A stretch of 11,011 nt of DNA from NCBI GenBank assembly GCA_009908925.1, contig JAAAOH010000282.1, positions 1 through 11,011 of the forward strand, written 5' to 3'. Positions 1-4,808 of this stretch are shown piece by piece. Made by a program: the position numbers and the translations under genes. A model generated the notes under the pieces. That model searched no databases. It was given only the letters and a program-made list of their open reading frames with translations, and was not told the DNA's origin. This DNA comes from Spirochaetota bacterium (lineage in GTDB: Bacteria > Spirochaetota > Spirochaetia > DSM-27196 > PWMO01). Each line of letters starts with the position of its first letter. Position 1 is the stretch's first letter.

Positions 1-1
1 C

Positions 2-985
2 GTCCGCCGACGCGCGGCCGCCGGTCGCCGCCGCGGACGCGAGCGCCACCGGCCGGCCCTCGCCGCACTGATCGCGGCCCTCGCGCTTTCAGCGCTCGCC
101 GGCTGCCGCACGGCCCCGCCGGCACCGCCGACCGCCCTGTCGGAGTACCTTCCCCCGGAAGCCGCGGCCTATGTCTACCTCGACGTTGGCAGGGCGCAGG
201 AGCCCGCGCGGCACATCCTCTCTGCCGCCGGCATCGAAGGCCGTAACGCGCGTCGTATTCTCGAACGGACGGCGCGGGTCGCCGTCGCCCTCGGCGAGCC
301 CGGCGCTGGTGAGGGCGCCTTTCTGCTCGCGGCCTCCGGCCGACTTCCCGGCTTCCTGATCGAGGCGCAGCTCGAGGACGAGGAAGAGTGGAACAGACGC
401 ACCGTATCCGGCGTCGGCAGGCGCTACGGCGTGTGGCGGCGCGAGGCCGACGGGGTCGAGCTGGCATTCCCCGAGCCGCGGCTTGCGGTGGTGGGAACCG
501 CCGGTGTGGAGGCGGCACTGCAGCGGCAGCCGGGCGGTTCGGCCGCGGCGGCGGTGGCGGGACAGGGAACCCCGGCTGCCGGCGCCGCGGCCCGCGGGGC
601 GGCGGCGGCCGAGCGCCACACCGCGGTGCTGTTTCTGCCGCGGACGGTTATGGCCGCGCCGCTCGGACGCGGCGGCATCGAACTGGCGGACGTGGAGTTG
701 CTGGCGGATCCGGACTCGGCGGGTGACGCCGCGCGCGACTGGCGCATCCGGGGCCGGCTGAGCCTGGCCGACGAGGGCACCGCACGCGCGGTTACCGCGC
801 TCATACGGCTCCTTGCCATTTCGATGATTGCGCAGACCGGGGCGGACCCGGGAGAGGTGGCTGAAGAGCTCAGCGTGGAGCGTGACGGGACGACGGTCGG
901 TTTCGACGGCATCATTCTTGCCGAGCGCTACGTTCTCGACGCCCTCGATGAGTTTCTGCTCGGCCGCTACGGAGAGAGACCATGA
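2..985 (+). CDS. Putative lipoprotein of unknown function (5' partial)
   Basis: The frame is open from the first bases of the window with no start codon in its first 60 nt, so the gene begins upstream; 327 codons are visible. Window residues 9-34 look like a lipoprotein signal peptide: an Arg-rich n-region, a hydrophobic Ala/Leu run, then a lipobox LAGC with the lipidated Cys at window residue 35 (104-106). A Pro/Ala-rich linker follows. The mature part, beginning around SEYLPPEAAAYVYLDVG, has alternating hydrophobic strands and is broken near 525-620 by an Ala/Gly-rich low-complexity stretch. I recognise no enzyme motif or family. It should sit in a membrane facing the periplasm or outside. 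Its TGA overlaps the hisH start (ATGA), so the two genes are translationally coupled, but nothing suggests a role in histidine synthesis. Coding in this frame is certain enough; function is unknown. Confidence 0.8.
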   Translation, partial: VRRRAAAGRRRGRERHRPALAALIAALALSALAGCRTAPPAPPTALSEYLPPEAAAYVYLDVGRAQEPARHILSAAGIEGRNARRILERTARVAVALGEPGAGEGAFLLAASGRLPGFLIEAQLEDEEEWNRRTVSGVGRRYGVWRREADGVELAFPEPRLAVVGTAGVEAALQRQPGGSAAAAVAGQGTPAAGAAARGAAAAERHTAVLFLPRTVMAAPLGRGGIELADVELLADPDSAGDAARDWRIRGRLSLADEGTARAVTALIRLLAISMIAQTGADPGEVAEELSVERDGTTVGFDGIILAERYVLDALDEFLLGRYGERP

Positions 986-1596
986 GAGTGGGAGTAGTCG
1001 ATTACGAAGCGGGTAACCTCAGAAGCGTAGAGACGGCGCTGCGTGCGATCGACGCGGATTTCGTCGTGTCGGACAGGCCCGAGCCGCTTCTCGCCGCCGA
1101 TCGCCTGGTGTTTCCGGGGGTCGGCGATGCGAAGGCCGCCATGGACGTCCTCGAGCGATCGGGCCTTGCCGAGGCGGTGAGGAGCTTTTTCGAGACGGGG
1201 AAGCTCATTCTCGGCATCTGCGTCGGCAGTCAGATCGTCCTCGACGCCTCCGAGGAGAACGATGCGACGTGCCTTGGGCTCGTTCCCGGCACCGCACGAC
1301 GCTTCCCGGGCGACATGGGTCTCAAGGTACCGCACATGGGGTGGAATCAGGTAGACAACACCGGAGGGCACGCGCTCTTCGACGGGATCGCTCCCGGCAC
1401 CTCATTCTACTTCGTGCACTCCTACTACCCCGATCCCGATCACGCGGAGCACCGGCTCGCGACAAGCGATTACGGCATCACCTTTGCCGCGGGTGTTCAA
1501 CGAGAGAACCTCATGGCAGTGCAGTTCCATCCCGAGAAATCCGGGGAGGCGGGGCTGCGCCTGCTCGGCAATTTCCTCGCGATGAGCGACGAGTAG
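982..1596 (+). CDS. hisH: Imidazole glycerol phosphate synthase, glutaminase subunit HisH
   Basis: Class I glutamine amidotransferase of 204 residues, the normal HisH length. It hydrolyses glutamine and passes ammonia to HisF in the cytoplasm. Visible features: N-terminal VGVVDYEAGNLRSV; oxyanion-strand motif PGVGD (45-49); nucleophile Cys80 in GICVGSQ; and the His183/Glu185 pair in QFHPEKSG, completing the triad. KVPHMGWN (115-122) is the usual HisH signature. The nucleophile elbow departs from the common GICLGMQ, with Val and Ser replacing Leu and Met, but the catalytic residues are intact. The ATG start overlaps the upstream TGA and is preceded by GGAGAG at 971-976, five bases away. HisF follows after 16 nt, which supports the assignment. 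What I infer: a functional IGP synthase pair, although no other his genes are in view. Confidence 0.95.
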   Translation: MRVGVVDYEAGNLRSVETALRAIDADFVVSDRPEPLLAADRLVFPGVGDAKAAMDVLERSGLAEAVRSFFETGKLILGICVGSQIVLDASEENDATCLGLVPGTARRFPGDMGLKVPHMGWNQVDNTGGHALFDGIAPGTSFYFVHSYYPDPDHAEHRLATSDYGITFAAGVQRENLMAVQFHPEKSGEAGLRLLGNFLAMSDE

Positions 1597-1612
1597 CGAA
1601 CAGGAGGGATGC

Positions 1613-2401
1613 GTGCTTCAGAAACGGGTAATCGTGTGCCTTGACGTGCGCGACGGCAAGACAACGAAGGGCATCAAGTTCCAGGGAAACGTCGACATCG
1701 GGGATCCGGTGGAGATGGCGCGCACCTACTATGAGCAGGGCGTCGATGAGCTCGTCTTCTACGACATCACCGCCTCCGCGGAGCGACGCAAGATCATGAT
1801 CGACGTCGTCGCGCGTGTTGCCGAGCAGATCTTTATCCCCTTTGCCGTGGGCGGCGGCATTTCCAGCGCCGAACAGATGCGCGAGGTGCTGCTCGCCGGC
1901 GCGGAGAAGGTCAGCGTGAACAGCCAGGCGGTGCGCAACCCCGACATCATCTCCGAGGGAGCCTCCCTCTACGGACGGCAGTTCGTGGTGCTCGGCATGG
2001 ACGTGCTGCACGACACGGAAATGCCCTCCGGCTACCGCGTGGTCATAAACGGTGGGCGCACCCCCACCGAGCTCGACGCGCTCGACTGGGCCCTGCGCGG
2101 GGAGCGCCTCGGCGCCGGCGAAATCGTCCTCAACTCGATCGATGCCGACGGGACACGCGACGGTTACGAGCTGACCGTCACCCGCATGATCTCGGAGGCG
2201 GTGAACATTCCGGTCGTTGCCTCTGGCGGCGCCGGTCGTCCCGAGCACCTCGCCGATGTGTTCGAAGAGGGCAGGGCGGATGCGGCACTCATCGCATCGA
2301 TGGTCCACTACGGCGACTACACCGTGGAGGGCATAAAGCGCTACCTCGACGAGCGACGGATCCCGGTGCGGCTCGATCCATTGCCGGGCCGGGGCGACTG
2401 A
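1613..2401 (+). CDS. hisF: Imidazole glycerol phosphate synthase, cyclase subunit HisF
   Basis: A (beta/alpha)8-barrel protein of 262 residues. It uses ammonia from HisH and the ribulosyl intermediate PRFAR to make imidazole glycerol phosphate and AICAR. The two catalytic aspartates fall exactly at the classical positions: Asp11 in VIVCLDVRDG and Asp130 in GMDVLHD. Phosphate-binding elements are present: FAVGGGI (78-83), VSVNSQAV (100-107), IDADGTRDGY (176-185) and VASGGAG (202-208). The start is GTG at 1613, chosen because AGGAGG lies five to six bases upstream and MLQKRVIVCLD matches the family start. The block around DITASAERRKIMIDVV and the tail IPVRL are well conserved. The gap to hisH is 16 nt, so one transcript is likely. 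The sequence belongs to the subfamily type I associate with spirochaetes and sulfate reducers; that placement is from memory. Confidence 0.96.
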   Translation: MLQKRVIVCLDVRDGKTTKGIKFQGNVDIGDPVEMARTYYEQGVDELVFYDITASAERRKIMIDVVARVAEQIFIPFAVGGGISSAEQMREVLLAGAEKVSVNSQAVRNPDIISEGASLYGRQFVVLGMDVLHDTEMPSGYRVVINGGRTPTELDALDWALRGERLGAGEIVLNSIDADGTRDGYELTVTRMISEAVNIPVVASGGAGRPEHLADVFEEGRADAALIASMVHYGDYTVEGIKRYLDERRIPVRLDPLPGRGD

Positions 2402-2441
2402 AACATACGGCGTTTCAACGGGGCCCCATATCACATGTACG

Positions 2442-2470
2442 TTGTCCCCGGATGCGAAAGTTGATATATT
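2442..2470 (+). promoter_or_regulatory. Candidate sigma70-type promoter of fmdB
   Basis: TTGTCC (2442-2447, 4 of 6 to the -35 consensus) and TATATT (2465-2470, 5 of 6 to the -10 consensus) are separated by exactly 17 nt. Transcription would start near 2477, giving a leader of about 45 nt that ends in AGGAGAG (2511-2517) ahead of the fmdB ATG. The surrounding 121-nt gap is clearly less GC-rich than the genes, as expected of a promoter. It marks fmdB as a unit separate from hisHF. No operator is obvious. Confidence 0.55.
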
Positions 2471-2522
2471 TCCAGCAGCGTTGGACACGTACGCGTATCC
2501 ATCCACAATCAGGAGAGACAGC

Positions 2523-2897
2523 ATGCCGACCTATGAATACGAATGCCGAAGTTGCGGACATCGATTCGATCAGTTCCAGAATATGTCCGACGACCCCCTG
2601 CGGGACTGCCCGAGCTGTGCAGAGCCTGCGCTGAAACGCCTCGTGGGCGGTGGCATTGGCGTCATCTTCAAGGGAAGCGGGTTCTACGTAACCGACAGCA
2701 AATCATCGGGTTCCGCCAAGAAGCCCGCAGCACAGACAAACAGTGATTCCTCCGGCGGATCGACCACATCCGGCACGGAGTCATCGGATTCCTCGACGAA
2801 GAGCGGCGACAGCGCATCGTCGAAGAGTGACGGCGGCTCCTCGTCTTCCGGTTCTTCCGGATCATCCGGGGAGACGGCGGCGAAGAAAGCCGGGTGA
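2523..2897 (+). CDS. FmdB-family zinc-ribbon protein with Ser/Gly-rich tail
   Basis: Small protein of 124 residues. The first 57 or so residues are the FmdB-type zinc ribbon: MPTYEYEC opening, then two CxxC knuckles (Cys8/Cys11 and Cys29/Cys32), and the GSGFYVTD end typical of the family. The family takes its name from a regulator linked to formamidase genes, but most members have no established role. Residues 58-124 are a low-complexity tail rich in Ser, Gly, Asp, Lys and Thr, probably disordered. The start at 2523 is chosen over an in-frame TTG at 2442 because AGGAGAG sits five bases upstream and MPTYEYEC is the conserved family start. The longer reading would also begin inside the predicted promoter. 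It appears monocistronic, followed after 28 nt by a GC-rich hairpin. Family confident, function unknown. Confidence 0.92.
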   Translation: MPTYEYECRSCGHRFDQFQNMSDDPLRDCPSCAEPALKRLVGGGIGVIFKGSGFYVTDSKSSGSAKKPAAQTNSDSSGGSTTSGTESSDSSTKSGDSASSKSDGGSSSSGSSGSSGETAAKKAG

Positions 2898-2925
2898 ACG
2901 GCCACCGTTCGGTGACTGCGCCGGC

Positions 2926-2973
2926 CCGCGACTGGCGGCCCCTGACGCGCGGCCGGTGGCCCGCAGGTCGCGG
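2926..2973 (+). terminator. GC-rich imperfect hairpin after fmdB, no U-tract
   Basis: CCGCGAC (2926-2932) pairs perfectly with GTCGCGG (2967-2973), and the flanking inner bases CTGGCGG / CCCGCAG can extend the stem imperfectly. It begins 28 nt after the fmdB stop, a position fitting a transcript end. No run of T follows, so it is not a classical intrinsic terminator. It could stabilise a 3' end, act as a Rho-independent stop of the U-less kind, or be incidental in such GC-rich DNA. Confidence 0.3.
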
Positions 2974-2997
2974 CTCGCGGCGCCGGGCGCGCGCGCC

Positions 2998-3037
2998 CTA
3001 TATGCCTGCCAACTCATATGCGTCGGCCGGCATATAG
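2998..3037 (+). promoter_or_regulatory. Candidate ArsR operator: inverted repeat with a third half-site
   Basis: CTATATGCC (2998-3006) and GGCATATAG (3029-3037) are a perfect 9-bp inverted repeat with a 22-nt spacer. A third box, CATATGC (3015-3021), lies between them and forms a tighter 6-bp inverted pair, ATATGC/GCATAT (3016-3021 with 3030-3035). The right arm overlaps TATAGT (3033-3038), a 5-of-6 match to a -10 hexamer; I find no good -35. ArsR/SmtB-family repressors usually bind AT-rich inverted repeats over their own promoter, so autoregulation of arsR-aroB is the simplest reading. The AT-rich boxes stand out in otherwise very GC-rich DNA. Confidence 0.5.
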
Positions 3038-3075
3038 TTGCAAAGTGAGGCGTTGTGTTGTATCTTGGTGGTGTC

Positions 3076-3408
3076 ATGCCCGAAACCGTCACATGTTCCG
3101 ACGAGGTGCTTGCCCAGTTCGCTCAGAAGCTCAAGGTCTGCGGCCACCCCGTTCGCCTGAAGCTTCTCTGCCACATCGCTCGTGAGCAGGATTTGTGCGT
3201 GTCCGAGCTCTGGACCTGCGTCCAGCAGCCGCAGCCGGTCGTATCCCAGCACCTCGCCGTGCTCAAGGATAAGGGCATCGTTCAGTCCGAGGTGAAGGGT
3301 AACAAGCGCATCTACTCGATCGTCGACCCGTTTGTTCGTGATATGGTGGATGCCCTCGAGACCGGGCATGCGGCCGCGGTCAATCAGTCGGCAGCGGCCG
3401 GCAGCTGA
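3076..3408 (+). CDS. ArsR/SmtB-family winged-helix transcriptional repressor
   Basis: Small winged-helix protein, 110 residues from the chosen ATG. Recognition-helix region: DLCVSELWTCVQQPQPVVSQ followed by HLAVLKDKGIV (about 39-69); the wing is VKGNKRIYSI (73-82). Metal- and metalloid-sensing members release DNA when ligand binds. Classical ArsR has three cysteines in ELCVCDLC; here the first is kept (Cys41), the second is Ser and the third is Trp, while an extra Cys48 lies three residues beyond the Trp-Thr pair's start. Cys7, Cys22 and Cys32 are also present, so a thiol-based or metal sensor is still possible but the ligand cannot be named. Start uncertain: GTG 3055 (after GTGAGG) and TTG 3058 are in frame; ATG 3076 was chosen for the MPETVTCSDE start and GGTGG at 3067-3071. 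The 29-nt gap to aroB suggests co-transcription. Confidence 0.88.
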   Translation: MPETVTCSDEVLAQFAQKLKVCGHPVRLKLLCHIAREQDLCVSELWTCVQQPQPVVSQHLAVLKDKGIVQSEVKGNKRIYSIVDPFVRDMVDALETGHAAAVNQSAAAGS

Positions 3409-3437
3409 CAGCGGCCGTCGCCGCCGTTTCAATCGAC

Positions 3438-4808
3438 ATGGATAGAACCTTTGATCTCGGTCAGCATTCCACCGCATTCTCCATACAGGCGGCAGGCATA
3501 GCCGACACATTGGCTGTGCTCGAGGATCGCGAGGAGGTGCTCACCGTGTACGATGAGCACACCGCCGAGCTCTTTGCGCCCGCGGACCGAGCCGGCATCG
3601 TACTGCCGCCCGGTGAGCACGCCAAGGAGTGGTCGTCGGTGGAGCTCATCATCGACGAGGCGCTGAAGAGAGAACTGGGCCGCGACGGCGTGTTTGTCGG
3701 GGTGGGCGGCGGTGTGGTAACCGATGTCACCGCATTTGCCGCGTCCGTCTATCTGCGTGGCGTGAATCTCGAGCTTCTACCGACCACTCTTCTGGCCATG
3801 GTGGATGCCGCCTTCGGCGGGAAGACGGGCGTGAACTACGGCGGCTACAAGAACATGGTGGGAACCTTCTACCCGGCCTCATCGCTGCAGGTGTTCACCG
3901 AATGTGTGAACAGCCTCTCCGAGCGGGAGTTTATGAGCGGACTCGCAGAGGTCATCAAGGCTGCGCTGCTCGGCGATGATGAGCTCTTTGCGTTTCTCCG
4001 TGATGAACGCGAGGGCGTGCTGGCCCGAGTCCCTGAGGCGATGGAATACATCGTCGATCGGGCGATCGGCGTGAAGGCTCACGTCGTGGAACAGGACCTC
4101 CTCGAAACGGGCGTCCGCGCAATACTGAACCTCGGCCACACGTTTGCGCACGCGCTGGAGTCTGTCTCCGGGCTCGGGAGATGGAGCCACGGCGCCGCCG
4201 TAGCCTGGGGAATCGCGCGAGCTCTCGAGACCGGAGAGCGCCTCGACCTCACCCCGACCGAGTATGCCGACTCGGCGAGGTCGCTCATTGAGAGTTACGG
4301 ATACGACACCGGTGCGACCGGCGAAAACGTGGATGCGCTCCTCGCGGCGATGCGCTACGACAAGAAGCGGCGCGGCGGTCGTCTGAACCTGGTTCTGCAG
4401 GAAGGGCTCGGATGGACGAACGTGCAGGAGACGCCTGAGTCGGTGGTACGCGCCGCCGGCCGCACTTCCGGGCGGCTGCGCCTCCGGGGTGGTCGCGGCC
4501 CGCGGTCAAAGCTCGTCGTGCTCGGGCTCGCTCTCCTCGATGATGGCCGTCAGGTGCCGATAGGTAGAGCTCATGGCCTCGGCGCAGTTCTGATCAACCT
4601 CCTCCGGCAGATCGTCTGCAAGCGTCTCGAGTGCGGCGAGCGTGTCGTACACCGCGGTATAGAAACTCCGCTGCGGGCGGAACCAGTAGTTGCCCACCGA
4701 GTCGGTATTCAACTCCACAAAGCCGAGTGTCTTTGCGCTCTTCTTCAGTTGCGCGAGTTTCAGCACGGCCCCGAGGTCGTTGCAGAGTGCACCCTGATCT
4801 TCGGGTAA
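3438..4808 (+). CDS. aroB: 3-dehydroquinate synthase AroB with unexplained C-terminal readthrough
   Basis: Second step of the shikimate pathway: DAHP to 3-dehydroquinate, NAD-dependent and zinc-dependent, in the cytoplasm. NAD-binding GVGGGVVTDVTAF (88-100) has Thr where Gly is usual (GVVGD). The substrate block PTTLLAMVDAAFGGKTG runs 115-131, with GGYKNMVGTFYP after it. The metal ligands are visible: Glu171 in LAEVIK, His234 in NLGHTFAHALE, His251 in WSHGAAVAWG. A late MRYDKKRRGGRL block (305-316) and QETPESVVRAA (330-340) are where the family normally ends, at about 340-360 residues. Here no stop occurs; the frame runs on to residue 456, of which the last 100 codons lie antisense to hrpA and look non-native. 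A missing stop or a small indel near 4380-4500 is likely. The ATG at 3438 has no clear ribosome site; it lies 29 nt after arsR. Identity is sure, the 3' boundary is not. Confidence 0.9.
   Translation: MDRTFDLGQHSTAFSIQAAGIADTLAVLEDREEVLTVYDEHTAELFAPADRAGIVLPPGEHAKEWSSVELIIDEALKRELGRDGVFVGVGGGVVTDVTAFAASVYLRGVNLELLPTTLLAMVDAAFGGKTGVNYGGYKNMVGTFYPASSLQVFTECVNSLSEREFMSGLAEVIKAALLGDDELFAFLRDEREGVLARVPEAMEYIVDRAIGVKAHVVEQDLLETGVRAILNLGHTFAHALESVSGLGRWSHGAAVAWGIARALETGERLDLTPTEYADSARSLIESYGYDTGATGENVDALLAAMRYDKKRRGGRLNLVLQEGLGWTNVQETPESVVRAAGRTSGRLRLRGGRGPRSKLVVLGLALLDDGRQVPIGRAHGLGAVLINLLRQIVCKRLECGERVVHRGIETPLRAEPVVAHRVGIQLHKAECLCALLQLREFQHGPEVVAECTLIFG

Noticed and set aside
89..915. Several minus-strand frames opposite the lipoprotein
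   Set aside because: Arg/Ala/Ser-rich shadows; the plus frame has a signal peptide, a lipobox and coupling to hisH.
1609..1611. ATG just before hisF as its start
   Set aside because: It is out of frame with hisF by one base; GTG 1613 is in frame and correctly spaced from AGGAGG.
2399..2417. TGAAAC/GTTTCA hairpin over the hisF stop as a terminator
   Set aside because: Perfect but only 6 bp, AT-rich and with no T-run; too weak to call.
2442..2522. Earlier TTG start giving fmdB 27 more residues
   Set aside because: The extension contains the predicted promoter, lacks a ribosome site, and the family begins at MPTYEYEC.
1511..2524. Long minus-strand open frame (337 codons) opposite hisF
   Set aside because: It mirrors hisF with no recognisable motif and is His/Val/Ala-rich in the way typical of antisense readings of GC-rich genes; hisF is certain on the other strand.
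4452..4476. GCCGCC/GGCGGC hairpin at the aroB-hrpA junction as a bidirectional terminator
   Set aside because: Short stem with a 13-nt loop, no T-run on either side, and expected often in such GC-rich DNA.
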